A DNA stretch of 64,000 nucleotides from Cellulomonas phragmiteti (GCF_016862775.1 NZ_BONP01000006.1:124001-188000); one strand, 5' to 3'; positions 55,447 to 64,000 are shown, numbered from the stretch's first letter. Numbers and translations are program-made. The notes: generated by a model from the sequence alone, not told the origin.

Positions 55447-57317
55447 GACGTCTCCTGCTGCTCGGCCCGCACGGCCTCACCGTAGCCCGCGACGTGGGCC
55501 AGGAGCTGCTCGTGCGTGCCGCGTGCCGCCACCTGCCCGTCCGCGAGCCACAGGACCTCGTCCGCGGCGGCCAGCGGGCTGAGACGGTGGCTGACGACGA
55601 GCACACCGCGGGCCGTGCCGCGGCGCGTGGGCGGCGCGTGCCACAGCTCGCGCAGCACACCGTCGGCCGTCGGGCCGTCGAGGTGCTCGGCGGGTTCGTC
55701 GACCAGCAGGAGAGCGGCGTCGGCGAGCAGGGCGCGTGCGAGCAGCAGGCGGCGCCGCTCGCCGCCCGAGACGGTGCGGGCGTCGGATCCCAGCGCTGTG
55801 TCGAGCCCGTCGGGCAGCGCGTCGAGCCACAAGCCGAGGCCGGCGCGCCGCAGGGCGTCGACCGCCTCGTCGGGTGTCACGTCACCGCGGGCCACCCGCA
55901 GGTTCTCCAGGACGGACGTGCCGAACACGTGGGCGTCCTCGCCGGTCATGACCACGTCGCGGACGACGCCGCCCTGCGGGAGGCCCGCGAGGGGCACGCC
56001 GTCGAGGGTGACCTCGCCGGCGACCGGGGGCAGGAGCCCCGCCAGGGTCAGCAGGAGCGTCGTCTTGCCCTCGCCGCTGGGCCCGGCGACGGCGAGCCGC
56101 CCTCCCGCGGCGAGCGTGAGGTCGACGTCGCGCAGCACGGCCGGGCGGCCGGGCCACCCGCACGCGAGACCTGTCGCGACGAGGACGGGCCCCGCCGTCG
56201 TCCCCGTCCCGGCGTCGGGGCGGTCGGTGGCGTCGCCGGACGGCTGCTCCCCGACGGCCGCGGTCGAACCCGGACCGGCGCCGTCGACGAGCGCGAGCAC
56301 GCGGGCCGCGGCGGCACGTGAGCGCTGGACCTGCACGGCAGCGGCCGGCAGCAGCGACGTCGCCTCGAAGGCCGCCAGCGGGGTGAGCACGATCACCGCC
56401 AGCTCGACGGGTGCGAGCAGCCCGGCCGCGACGGCCGGGACGCCCGTGACGAGCGCCGCGACCACGGCCGCGCCGACCGCGAGCTGGCCGATCGCGGCGG
56501 CGAGCGCGGCGGGACGCGCCCCGGCGTCGGCCGCGCGCGCCAGGTCGGCGTCCGCGGCACGCAGCGCGTCGAGCTCGCCGTCGAGGCGGCCGGACACCAT
56601 GAGCGGGCCGGCGTCGTCGAGCACGCCCAACGACGTCGCGCTCATGCGGGCCCGTGCCCGCACACCCCGCTCCTCGGCGGTGCGGGCGCCGTGCGCCGTC
56701 AGCCAGGGAGCGACGACGCCGGCCGCGACCAGGCAGGCCGCGAGCGCGAGCCCGGCGGGTGGCCAGAACAGCGCCATCGCGACGGACGTCCCCACGCCCA
56801 GCGTGAGCGCGACGGCGGCCGGCAGCAGACCACGGACGACGACGTCGCCGACCGCGTCGACGTCGGCGCCGACGCGGGCCAGCAGGTCACCGCGTCGGAC
56901 GGCGAGCAGCGCACGCGGCGATCCCGCGGCGAGCCGGTCGTAGACGGTGGCGCGCAGGTGCGCCATACCGCGCAGCGCGATGTCGTGCGACACGAGGCGC
57001 TCGAGGTAGCGCATGAGCCCACGCCCGATGCCGAAGGCGCGGACGGCGACGGTGGCGACGGACAGCTCCAGGACGGGGGGCATCTGGGACGCGCGGGCGA
57101 TGAGCCACGCGGCGACGGCCGCGAGCGCGACCGCCGAGCCGAGCGCGAGCGTCCCCAGCAGGACCGCCAGGGCCGCGCGGCGGGGGTCGACGTCGAGCAG
57201 ACGCAGGGCCCGCCGCAGGGTGCCGCGCGGCGGCCGCGGCGCGGCGGGCGTCCAGGACGTCGGGGCGCTGGAGGCCGGGGTGCTCGAGGCCGGGGCGCTG
57301 GAGGTCGGTGCGCTCAT
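55443..57317 (-). CDS. cydC: CydC, thiol reductant ABC exporter subunit
   Basis: A 624-residue ABC half-transporter. Membrane domain about 40-345; nucleotide-binding domain about 400-620 with Walker A GPSGEGKTT, signature VSGGERRRLLLARALL and Walker B ALLLVDEPAEHLD. With CydD it exports cysteine and glutathione, required to assemble cytochrome bd. The first 30 residues are a Ser/Thr/Pro/Ala repeat (SSAPASSTPASSAPTS). ATG at 57317 overlaps cydD by 4 bp. Confidence 0.94.
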   Translation of the reverse strand: MSAPTSSAPASSTPASSAPTSWTPAAPRPPRGTLRRALRLLDVDPRRAALAVLLGTLALGSAVALAAVAAWLIARASQMPPVLELSVATVAVRAFGIGRGLMRYLERLVSHDIALRGMAHLRATVYDRLAAGSPRALLAVRRGDLLARVGADVDAVGDVVVRGLLPAAVALTLGVGTSVAMALFWPPAGLALAACLVAAGVVAPWLTAHGARTAEERGVRARARMSATSLGVLDDAGPLMVSGRLDGELDALRAADADLARAADAGARPAALAAAIGQLAVGAAVVAALVTGVPAVAAGLLAPVELAVIVLTPLAAFEATSLLPAAAVQVQRSRAAAARVLALVDGAGPGSTAAVGEQPSGDATDRPDAGTGTTAGPVLVATGLACGWPGRPAVLRDVDLTLAAGGRLAVAGPSGEGKTTLLLTLAGLLPPVAGEVTLDGVPLAGLPQGGVVRDVVMTGEDAHVFGTSVLENLRVARGDVTPDEAVDALRRAGLGLWLDALPDGLDTALGSDARTVSGGERRRLLLARALLADAALLLVDEPAEHLDGPTADGVLRELWHAPPTRRGTARGVLVVSHRLSPLAAADEVLWLADGQVAARGTHEQLLAHVAGYGEAVRAEQQETS

Positions 57318-58999
57318 CGGACCTGCTCCGGTGCCCCGGCGCGAGCGGTGTCGGACCCTGGCACCCCGGTGACCTGCACGACCTGGTCGGCGCGCGCGGC
57401 CAGGGAGGCCCGGTGCGCGACGAGCAGGACGGCGCACCCGGCGTCGCGCAGCGCGTCGAGGGTCGCCAGGACGACCTGCTCGCCGGCGGCGTCGAGGTGC
57501 GCGGTCGGCTCGTCGAGCACGACCACGGGGGTGGGCCGCAGCAGCGCGCGCGTCAGGGCGAGCCGTTGGCGCTGGCCCACGCTCAGGCCGGCGCCGCCCG
57601 CGCCCAGGACGGTGCCCCACCCGTCCGGCGCCGCCGCGACGACCGCGTCGAGCCCGGTGAGGGCGGCGGCGCGGTCGCGGTCGGCGGGCGAGTCCGCGCC
57701 GAGCACGTCGGCGATCGTGCCGGGTTCCAGCAGCGGGCGCTGCGGCAGCCAGGTCACCTGGCGCCAGTAGCCGGGCAGGTCGACGTCCCGCAGGTCGGTC
57801 GACGTGCCGTCGGCGGCCTCGAGCGTGACGTGCCCCAGGTCGGGGGGCAGCAGCCCGAGCAGCACCTCGACCGCGGTCGACTTGCCGGCGCCGGAGGGGC
57901 CGACGAGCGCGACGACGCGACCGGCTGCGAGCTCGACGTCCAGCGGCGCCGGCGCCCAGCCGCCGCGCCCCTGCACGGCCACCCCGTGGGCGCGGACGCG
58001 GCCCCGGGCGAGGTCCGGTGCCGGGCGCGTCCCCGCGTCCGGGACGGGCACCTCGAGCACCGCGAAGGCGCGGTCGGCCGCGGCGACGCCGTCCGTGGAC
58101 GCGTGGAAGTGCGCGCCGACCTGACGCAGGGGGAGGAAGACCTCCGGGGCCAGCACGAGCACCGCGAGTCCGGTGACGAGGTCCACCTGCCCGTAGACCA
58201 GGCGCAGGCCGATCCCGACGGCCACCAGGGCGACGGACAGCGTCGTCAGGAGCTCGAGCACCATGCCGGAGAGGAACGCGACGCGCAGCGTGCCCATGGT
58301 CGCCCGTCGGTGCGCGTCGCCGAGCTCGCGGACCCGGGCGACCGGGCCGCGCTCGCGCCCGAACGCGCGCAGGGTCGTCAGCCCGGCGAGCAGGTCGAGC
58401 ACCTGGGCGCCGAGCCGCTGCATGGTGGCGAGCCCGCGCTCCGAGCGGCCCTGGGTCATGACGCCGACGAGCCACATGAACACCGGGACGAGCGGGACCG
58501 TGCCCGCCAGGACGGCCGCCGACACCCAGTCGAGGCCGAGCACGACGAGCAGCGTCGCGGGCGTGAGGGTGGCGGCGAGCACCAGCTGGGGCAGGTACCG
58601 CACGAAGTACGGCTCGAGGGCGTCGAGCCCGCGTGTCGCGAGGGTCACCAGGCTCGCGCCGTCGGCGGGTGCGGCGCGTCGCGGCCCGACCGCGGCCGCG
58701 TGCGCGACGACACGCTCCCGGAGCTCGGCCACGGCTCGCGTCGCGGACCGGTGGGCGTACCGCTCCTGCATCGCGGCGACGAGGGCGCGCACGACCACGA
58801 CGCCGGCCAGCACCCCCACGAGCGGCGCGATCGCCGACAGCGTGGCACCCTCGGCGACCGCCGAGCCGAGCGCGTGCGCCAGGAGCAGCGCCTGCGCCAC
58901 GACGAGGGCGCCGGTGAGCAGCCCGAGCGCGACGGTCAGGGCGAGGTAGCCGCGCGCCGACCGTGCGTACCGCAGGAGCCGCGGGTCGAGGGGCTTCAC
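57314..58999 (-). CDS. cydD: CydD, thiol reductant ABC exporter subunit
   Basis: A 561-residue ABC half-transporter. Membrane domain about 15-300 with the family start KPLDPRLLRYARSARGYL; ATPase domain about 335-555 with Walker A GPSGAGKST, the signature LSVGQRQRLALTRALL and Walker B VVVLDEPTAHLD. Partner of CydC. GTG at 58999 gives the standard start 20 bp after cydB; longer in-frame reading would overlap cydB without a start matching the family. Confidence 0.94.
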   Translation of the reverse strand: MKPLDPRLLRYARSARGYLALTVALGLLTGALVVAQALLLAHALGSAVAEGATLSAIAPLVGVLAGVVVVRALVAAMQERYAHRSATRAVAELRERVVAHAAAVGPRRAAPADGASLVTLATRGLDALEPYFVRYLPQLVLAATLTPATLLVVLGLDWVSAAVLAGTVPLVPVFMWLVGVMTQGRSERGLATMQRLGAQVLDLLAGLTTLRAFGRERGPVARVRELGDAHRRATMGTLRVAFLSGMVLELLTTLSVALVAVGIGLRLVYGQVDLVTGLAVLVLAPEVFLPLRQVGAHFHASTDGVAAADRAFAVLEVPVPDAGTRPAPDLARGRVRAHGVAVQGRGGWAPAPLDVELAAGRVVALVGPSGAGKSTAVEVLLGLLPPDLGHVTLEAADGTSTDLRDVDLPGYWRQVTWLPQRPLLEPGTIADVLGADSPADRDRAAALTGLDAVVAAAPDGWGTVLGAGGAGLSVGQRQRLALTRALLRPTPVVVLDEPTAHLDAAGEQVVLATLDALRDAGCAVLLVAHRASLAARADQVVQVTGVPGSDTARAGAPEQVR

Positions 59000-59019
59000 G
59001 CGGTCCAGCAGACCACGTG

Positions 59020-60069
59020 TCAGGACCGCGAGACGACGCGGTCGAACGTGAGTCCGGTCGCCTCCGGGATGTGCTCGATGGTCAGGCGCTTGCGGAACAC
59101 CCAGTACGTCCAGCCCTGGTAGAGCAGGACGAGGGGCGTGAGGATCACCGCGACCCACGTCATGACCGTCAGCGTGTAGTCCGTGGACGAGGCGTTGTCG
59201 ACGGTCAGCGAGTTGGCGGGGTCGAACGCCGGCATGACGTCGGGGAACATCGAGCCGAAGATCAGCACGACGGCGGCGACGATCGCGACGGCCGAGGCGG
59301 TGAAGGCCAGGCCCTCGCGGCGCAGCCTGGTCGCCGCGACGACCAGGACCAGGGCGGCTGCGGCGACGAGCACGGGCGCCCACGTCCAGCCCTTGCCGCT
59401 GTACGCGAGCTGGGCCCACACCGCCCAGACGCCGGCGACGACGAGCGTGACGACGGAGCTGCGCGCGGCGAAGGTCCCGGCGCGCTCGCGCATCTCACCG
59501 TCCACCTTCATGGCGAGGAAGATCGCGCCGTGCGTGAGGAAGATGCTGAGCGTGACGAGCCCACCGAGCAGGGCGAACGGCGACAGCAGGGCGAGGAAGC
59601 CGCCGACGTACTGGTGGTCCGCGTCGAGCTCGACACCGCGCACGAGGTTGGCGAACGCGACGCCCCACAGCAGGGCGGGGACGAACGAGCCGAAGATCAG
59701 CGCCCGGTCCGCCCACCCGCGCCAGGCGGGGGAGTCGATCTTGCCGCGCCACTCGAACGCGACGACGCGGACGATGAGGGCGATGAGGATGAGGAACAGC
59801 GGCAGGTAGAAGCCGGAGAACAGCGTGGCGTACCACTCGGGGAAGGCGGCGAACGTCGCACCGCCCGCGGTGAGCAGCCACACCTCGTTGCCGTCCCAGA
59901 CCGGGCCCACGGTGTTGATCATCAGCCGGCGCTCCTTCTCCCGGCGGGCCTTGTCGCCGCGGGGGAGGATCGCGAGCAGCATGCCGACGCCGAAGTCGAA
60001 GCCCTCGAGCACGAGGTAGCCCGTCCACAGGACGGCGATGAGCAGGAACCAGACGACGGGGAGGTCCAC
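59020..60069 (-). CDS. cydB: CydB, cytochrome bd quinol oxidase subunit II
   Basis: A 349-residue membrane subunit with eight to nine helices. The N-terminal LLIAVLWTGYLVLEGFDFGVGML, GPVWDGNEVWLL and FGSFVPALLWGVAFANLVRG blocks are typical. It pairs with CydA in the high-affinity terminal oxidase of the membrane. GTG start, 10 bp after cydA. Confidence 0.97.
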   Translation of the reverse strand: MDLPVVWFLLIAVLWTGYLVLEGFDFGVGMLLAILPRGDKARREKERRLMINTVGPVWDGNEVWLLTAGGATFAAFPEWYATLFSGFYLPLFLILIALIVRVVAFEWRGKIDSPAWRGWADRALIFGSFVPALLWGVAFANLVRGVELDADHQYVGGFLALLSPFALLGGLVTLSIFLTHGAIFLAMKVDGEMRERAGTFAARSSVVTLVVAGVWAVWAQLAYSGKGWTWAPVLVAAAALVLVVAATRLRREGLAFTASAVAIVAAVVLIFGSMFPDVMPAFDPANSLTVDNASSTDYTLTVMTWVAVILTPLVLLYQGWTYWVFRKRLTIEHIPEATGLTFDRVVSRS

Positions 60070-60079
60070 GACGGTCTCC

Positions 60080-61606
60080 TCAGTAGGCGAAGGACAGCGG
60101 ACGGGCGGTGCCGTCGGCGTCGTCGGCGGGCGGGTTGGCCTCGGGGCTCGGGTCGTGCTCGGTGTCCGCGACGCCCTGCACGGCGTACCGCTTCATCAGC
60201 CGGAACCAGGCGACCATGAGCACGCCGTACAGCAGCGTGAAGCCGATCATCGAGAACAGCACCATGCCGGGGCTGACGACCTCGCTGACCCCGCGGGCGG
60301 TCAGCAGCCACACCCCGTCGACACCGGACGTGTTGGGGTTGGGTGCGACGACCCACGGCTGACGTCCCATCTCGGTGAAGATCCACCCGAACGCGGACGC
60401 GAGGAAGGGGGTGGCGATCGCGGCGATGCCGAGGCGGCCGAACCACACCTTGTCGGTGACCGCCCCCTTGCGGCGCAGCAGCCACAGCGCGGCGAGCGCG
60501 AGCGCGGCGGACCCGGCACCGAACCCGATCATGAGGCGGAACGACCAGTAGGTGATCGCGAGGTTCGGGTAGAAGCGCGTGTCCTGGGGGTCGAACGTCG
60601 CCTCGACGCCGTTGGCCTCCTCCCAGCTCGTCACCCACTCGGTGTAGTACTCCTGCAGCTCGTCGACGCCGCGGATCCGGGCGTCGAAGTCGCCGGTCGC
60701 GAGGAACGAGGTGAACCCGGGGAGCTCGATGAGGTGCCGGACCCCCGCGCAGTCGTTGGTGAGGTCGCCGACCGCCAGGATGGAGAACGCCGCGCCGTCC
60801 TGCGTCTCGCACAGCCCCTCGGCCGCGGCCATCTTGGCCGGCTGCTGGTCGAACATGAGCTTGGCCTGCCAGTCGCCGCTGGCCGCGACGCCCGCGCCCG
60901 AGACGAGCATGGTGACGAGGCCGAGGACGACGGCGGGGCGGTAGACGTCGCGCGCCCGCTCCTCGTCGCCGCTGCGGACCAGACGCACCATCCACCAGGC
61001 CGCGATGCCCGCGACGAACGTGCCGGCCGTGAGGAAGGCGGCGGCGATCGTGTGCGGGAACGCGGCCAGGACGGTCGGGTTGGTGAGGACGGCGACGATG
61101 TCGGTCATCTCGGCGCGGCCGGTCTCGAAGTTGTAGGTCGTCCCGACGGGGTGCTGCATCCAGGAGTTGGCGGCGAGGATGAAGAACGCCGACAGGTTGG
61201 TCGCGATCGCGACGGCCCAGATGCACGCGAGGTGGATCTTCTTCGGCAGCTTGTCCCACCCGAAGATCCACAGCCCGAGGAAGGTCGACTCGACGAAGAA
61301 CGCGGCCAGCGCCTCCATCGCGAGCGGCGCACCGAAGACGTCGCCCACGAACCGCGAGTACTCCGACCAGTTCATGCCGAACTGGAACTCCTGCACGATC
61401 CCGGTGGCCACACCGATCGCGAAGTTGATGAGCAGGAGCTTGCCGAAGAACTTCGTCAGCCGCAGCCAGCGCTCGTTGCCCGTGCGGACCCACGCGGTCT
61501 GCATGATGGCGACGAGCGGGGACAGCCCGATCGTCAGCGGGACGAAGACGAAGTGGTAGACGGTCGTGATGCCGAACTGCCAGCGGGCCAGGTCGAGGGC
61601 GTCCAC
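60080..61606 (-). CDS. cydA: CydA, cytochrome bd quinol oxidase subunit I
   Basis: A 508-residue subunit. Heme ligands fit: H18 (TTVYHFVFVPL) and H185 (AAFPHTIAAA), plus a methionine in the YWSFRLMIGFG helix. The quinol loop has DQQPAKMAAAEG and the conserved GWIFTEMGRQPW. Two cysteines, C265 and C286, lie in the loop at spacing like the disulfide pair of mycobacterial CydA (C266/C285). The enzyme reduces oxygen to water with quinol electrons at low oxygen. First gene of cydABDC plus the kinase. GTG start. Confidence 0.97.
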   Translation of the reverse strand: MDALDLARWQFGITTVYHFVFVPLTIGLSPLVAIMQTAWVRTGNERWLRLTKFFGKLLLINFAIGVATGIVQEFQFGMNWSEYSRFVGDVFGAPLAMEALAAFFVESTFLGLWIFGWDKLPKKIHLACIWAVAIATNLSAFFILAANSWMQHPVGTTYNFETGRAEMTDIVAVLTNPTVLAAFPHTIAAAFLTAGTFVAGIAAWWMVRLVRSGDEERARDVYRPAVVLGLVTMLVSGAGVAASGDWQAKLMFDQQPAKMAAAEGLCETQDGAAFSILAVGDLTNDCAGVRHLIELPGFTSFLATGDFDARIRGVDELQEYYTEWVTSWEEANGVEATFDPQDTRFYPNLAITYWSFRLMIGFGAGSAALALAALWLLRRKGAVTDKVWFGRLGIAAIATPFLASAFGWIFTEMGRQPWVVAPNPNTSGVDGVWLLTARGVSEVVSPGMVLFSMIGFTLLYGVLMVAWFRLMKRYAVQGVADTEHDPSPEANPPADDADGTARPLSFAY

Positions 61607-61733
61607 GCGATTCTCCGTGCGGTGCGAGGGGCGGGCGGTCGTGCTGCCGGGACGGGCGCGGCGGCGCCGCGCGGGGCGCGCACCACGGTGCCCGCCCCTG
61701 CGACGACGCTAGGACGGCGGCCCGCCGGGGGGC

Positions 61734-61747
61734 AGGACGAAGGTCCC
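61734..61747 (-). promoter_or_regulatory. DevR-box-like dyad upstream of cydA
   Basis: On the minus strand it reads GGGAC-CTTC-GTCCT. The DosR/DevR consensus is GGGACTWWAGTCCC; both arms match at nine of ten positions with the correct 4-base centre. It lies 128 bp upstream of the cydA start. Short GC-rich words are frequent in such a genome, so this is suggestive only. Confidence 0.35.
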
Positions 61748-62062
61748 GGGTGCTGACGACACGTCGTGAACTCACCCCGTGCCCGAACGGCGGCGGCGGG
61801 GTCCTGTGCGATACTCGTCACGGTCCTGGCGCCCACACCGTCGGGACCGACGAGCTCGCCGCAGCAGTGACCGTGCAGGCCAGCCGCCGCCCCGCCCTCG
61901 GCGGGCTCCAGCCTGGAGCCCCGAGACGGCCTGGCAGGCGATGGCGCCGGAGGTTGCGGCGGCCGCGACCGACGACTTCCGTCGCCGCGCCGGGTCGACC
62001 GGCCGTGAGCGACGACCGACCGCCCGGGGGCGCACGTCGTGTGGGCGGGGTCCCCGGTGCTC

Positions 62063-62067
62063 AGGAG
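62063..62067 (+). promoter_or_regulatory. Shine-Dalgarno deciding the RNase E/G start
   Basis: AGGAG lies 7 bases before TTG at 62075 but 16 bases before GTG at 62084, so TTG is the better-supported start. Confidence 0.5.
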
Positions 62068-62074
62068 TACACGC

Positions 62075-64000
62075 TTGTCTCCCGTGAACAGCCCCGAGAA
62101 CGCCGACGCCGCCCTCACCGCCGAGGTGGCACCGAAGAAGCGGCGACGCCGCGTCGTCCGCGACGTCGTGACCCCGCAGGCGCCCGACGTCGGCACGTCG
62201 ACCGGGGTTGGCGCCGACGTCGCCCCGCCCGAGCCGCCGGCCGACGCGCCGTCGCCCGGCCCGGACCCCGTCGAGGACGTGGTCCCGGCCGCCTCGCCCG
62301 CACCGACGCGGGCACGCCGCTCGCGCCGCGTGACGCGCACCGTCGTCCTCGACGACGTCCCGGCCCCGCCGGCGCAGGACGAGCCGGTGCAGGACGAGCC
62401 GGTGCAGGACGAGACGGTGCAGCAGGACGCGTCCGACGGGTCGACGGCAGCGTCCGCCACGGACGACGTCGCGGACGGCGACGACGCCGGGAGCACCGAG
62501 CCGGAGGCCGCCGCCGAGGTGGCCGAGGAGCGCACGCCGCGCCGCCGCAGGTCCGGACGCCGCAGCGGACGCGCGGGCCGGTCCGGCCCGGAGACCGTCG
62601 CGGACGAGGGGACGGAGACGCCCGACGAGGACGCGGCCGCTGAGCGGTCCCGCACCGAGGCGCCGCTCGACGTGCTGGCCGAGCTGGGACCGGTGCGGAC
62701 GGACGAGGAGCCGACCACGCGCGGGCGGCTCGCGACCACGGCGCTGCTCTTCCAGGCGCCCGAGCCGACGTCGCGTCCGCGTCGACGCCGCGCGCAGGCG
62801 TCCGCGGGGTCGCCCCAGGAGATCTCGGAGGCCGCACGGACCGAGGCCGAGGGCGAGCAGACGCTCGACCTCGGGGAGTCGGCCGCGCCGTCGGAGGTCG
62901 CCCCGGAGGAGACCTCGGTCGTCACGAGCGAGGACGCGCCCGAGGAGGGCGGTGGCCGCTCCCGTCGTCGTCGCGGCGGTCGTGGCCGCAAGGCGACGGC
63001 GGAGGACGCACCGGCGCCGGACGTCGAGGACGAGGACGAGCCCGGGCGGACGGACGCCGCGGCCGACGCGGACGCCGAGGGGCGCGAGGCGGACGACAAC
63101 GGCGACGACGACCCGGCCGACGACGACGGCACGTCGCCGCGCCGCCGGCGGCGGCGCGGCGGTCGTGGACGGCGTGGCCGCGCCGACTCGCCCGAGGACG
63201 ACGCGGACGAGCAGCCGGGCGAGGACGAGCCGGAGAGCCGGACCGAGGCCGAGCCGGGTGAGGACGCGGGGGACGACGAGGGCTCCGGCTCGAGCCGTCG
63301 TCGCCGGCGTCGTCGCCGCGGGGCGCGCGGTGAGGCTCCCGAGGAGCCCCGCCGCCGCTCGACCGGCGACGAGGTGACGGCCCTGCGCGGCTCGACGCGG
63401 CTCGAGGCGAAGCGCCAGCGCCGCCGCGAGGGACGTGACGCGGGCCGCCGTCGCCAGATCATCACCGAGGCGGAGTTCCTCGCACGCCGCGAGGCCGTCG
63501 AGCGCGCCATGGTCGTGCGGGAGGTCGACGCGCGCACCCAGATCGCCGTCCTCGAGGACGGCGTGCTCGTCGAGCACTACGTGTCCCACCAGGCTCAGGC
63601 CTCGATGGTCGGCAACGTCTACCTCGGCCGCGTGCAGAACGTGCTGCCCAGCATGGAGGCCGCGTTCGTCGACGTCGGCAAGGGGCGCAACGCGGTGCTC
63701 TACGCCGGTGAGGTCAACTGGGACGCCGCCGGCATGGACGGGGGCCAGCCGCGACGGATCGAGCAGGCCCTCAAGTCCGGTGACGCGGTGCTGGTCCAGG
63801 TGACCAAGGACCCCATCGGGCACAAGGGCGCGCGTCTGACGAGCCAGATCACCCTCGCCGGCCGGTACCTCGTGTACGTGCCGGGCGGCGGCATGACCGG
63901 GATCAGCCGCAAGCTGCCCGAGAACGAGCGCTCGCGGCTCAAGAAGATCCTGCGCGACCTGGTCCCGGACTCCGCGGGCGTGATCGTCCGCACGGCCGCC
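62075..64000 (+). CDS. rne: Ribonuclease E/G, N-terminal part (cut by window edge)
   Basis: The frame is open from 62075 through base 64000, 642 codons, so the gene continues beyond the window. About 470 residues are a low-complexity acidic extension interrupted by arginine blocks ([26 protein letters not shown]), of the kind that scaffolds RNA and degradosome partners in actinobacteria. The conserved catalytic part starts near residue 475: VREVDARTQIAVLEDGVLVE, then the S1 domain GNVYLGRVQNVLPSMEAAFVDV and LVQVTKDPIGHKGARLTSQI. It processes rRNA, tRNA and mRNA. TTG start by SD spacing; GTG at 62084 is the alternative. Confidence 0.92.
   Translation, partial: MSPVNSPENADAALTAEVAPKKRRRRVVRDVVTPQAPDVGTSTGVGADVAPPEPPADAPSPGPDPVEDVVPAASPAPTRARRSRRVTRTVVLDDVPAPPAQDEPVQDEPVQDETVQQDASDGSTAASATDDVADGDDAGSTEPEAAAEVAEERTPRRRRSGRRSGRAGRSGPETVADEGTETPDEDAAAERSRTEAPLDVLAELGPVRTDEEPTTRGRLATTALLFQAPEPTSRPRRRRAQASAGSPQEISEAARTEAEGEQTLDLGESAAPSEVAPEETSVVTSEDAPEEGGGRSRRRRGGRGRKATAEDAPAPDVEDEDEPGRTDAAADADAEGREADDNGDDDPADDDGTSPRRRRRRGGRGRRGRADSPEDDADEQPGEDEPESRTEAEPGEDAGDDEGSGSSRRRRRRRRGARGEAPEEPRRRSTGDEVTALRGSTRLEAKRQRRREGRDAGRRRQIITEAEFLARREAVERAMVVREVDARTQIAVLEDGVLVEHYVSHQAQASMVGNVYLGRVQNVLPSMEAAFVDVGKGRNAVLYAGEVNWDAAGMDGGQPRRIEQALKSGDAVLVQVTKDPIGHKGARLTSQITLAGRYLVYVPGGGMTGISRKLPENERSRLKKILRDLVPDSAGVIVRTAA
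62374..62418 (+). repeat. Three tandem 15-bp repeats in the RNase E/G extension
   Basis: GCAGGACGAGCCGGT occurs at 62374, 62389 and 62404 (last copy with one change), encoding the peptide repeat QDEPV-QDEPV-QDETV. Typical of slippage-prone disordered regions. Confidence 0.85.

Larger units (their letters stand above)
61607..62074. other. 468-bp divergent spacer between cydA and RNase E/G
   Basis: No gene recognised. It must hold both promoters. It contains the DevR-box-like dyad at 61734-61747 and a GTGAACTCAC sequence at 61766-61775. A GATACT at 61810-61815 could be a -10 box for the rne message, which would then have a leader of about 250 nt. An 8-bp hairpin (GGGCTCCA/TGGAGCCC, 61903-61921) lies in that leader. 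Confidence 0.5.

Noticed and set aside
61766-61775. GTGAACTCAC as a Rex redox-repressor site near cydA
   Set aside because: Half-sites are only 2 bp apart; known Rex operators have wider spacing between GTGA and TCAC, so the match is not acceptable.

Overview
The window is chromosomal DNA from a very GC-rich actinobacterium. Gene content and order point to Cellulomonas or a close relative in the Micrococcales. The evidence is core actinobacterial synteny (mtrA-mtrB-lpqB-comF-hpf-secA; IclR-leuC-leuD-murA; plsC-gpsA; ddl-DUF3515-thiL; rpmB-DAK2-recG; coaD-DivIVA-like-yceD-rpmF-rnc-mutM), almost universal G/C third codon positions, and heavy use of GTG starts with 4-bp stop/start overlaps. Genus assignment is inference. 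There is no IS element, prophage, CRISPR array or rRNA. Both ends are cut inside genes: a glycosyltransferase on the left and RNase E/G on the right.

Layout. 1-5.1 kb: end of a cell-wall/polysaccharide locus (GT2, degenerate metallopeptidase-family protein, DUF3499, small zinc-ribbon proteins), then RDD and SpoIIM membrane proteins and an HTH_42 protein. 5.1-10.6 kb: a minus-strand MoxR/DUF58/DUF4350/DUF4129 operon with a membrane protein. 10.7-23 kb: the MtrAB envelope-stress system with LpqB, ComF, ribosome hibernation factor, a YcaQ-like glycosylase, SecA, an Rv3235-type protein and a LysM protein. 23-26.4 kb: a tandem-barrel protein, a small HTH protein, CpaB/CpaE-like proteins and DUF6912. 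26.5-33.3 kb: tRNA-Gln and tRNA-Glu, the IclR/leuCD leucine locus, murA, plsC and gpsA. 33.3-45.2 kb: a trans-sulfuration-type PLP enzyme, ddl, DUF3515, thiL, rpmB, a FakA-like protein, recG, an ABC/DUF6297 pair and rsmD. 45.2-49.1 kb: a minus-strand block holding an RsbP-like PAS-PP2C phosphatase and its RsbQ-like hydrolase partner, lying between rsmD and coaD. 49.2-52.8 kb: coaD through mutM. 53-61.6 kb: a DevR-like response regulator facing a DevS-like GAF kinase that is translationally coupled to the end of a complete cydABDC operon. 61.6-64 kb: a divergent spacer and the 5' part of RNase E/G.

The most interesting signals are: (1) an RsbQ-RsbP energy-stress pair with an intact Ser-Asp-His triad, in an actinobacterium; (2) a heme-type GAF kinase physically coupled to the cytochrome bd operon, with a DevR-box-like dyad in the cyd promoter region; (3) a perfect 17-bp hairpin inside the first codons of the RNase III gene, a candidate self-cleavage site; (4) three tandem 10-bp GATGnnGTTT repeats in front of the LysM gene, near a small HTH gene; (5) interleaved inverted repeats between secA and its convergent neighbour; and (6) a protein of two Sm-like barrels.
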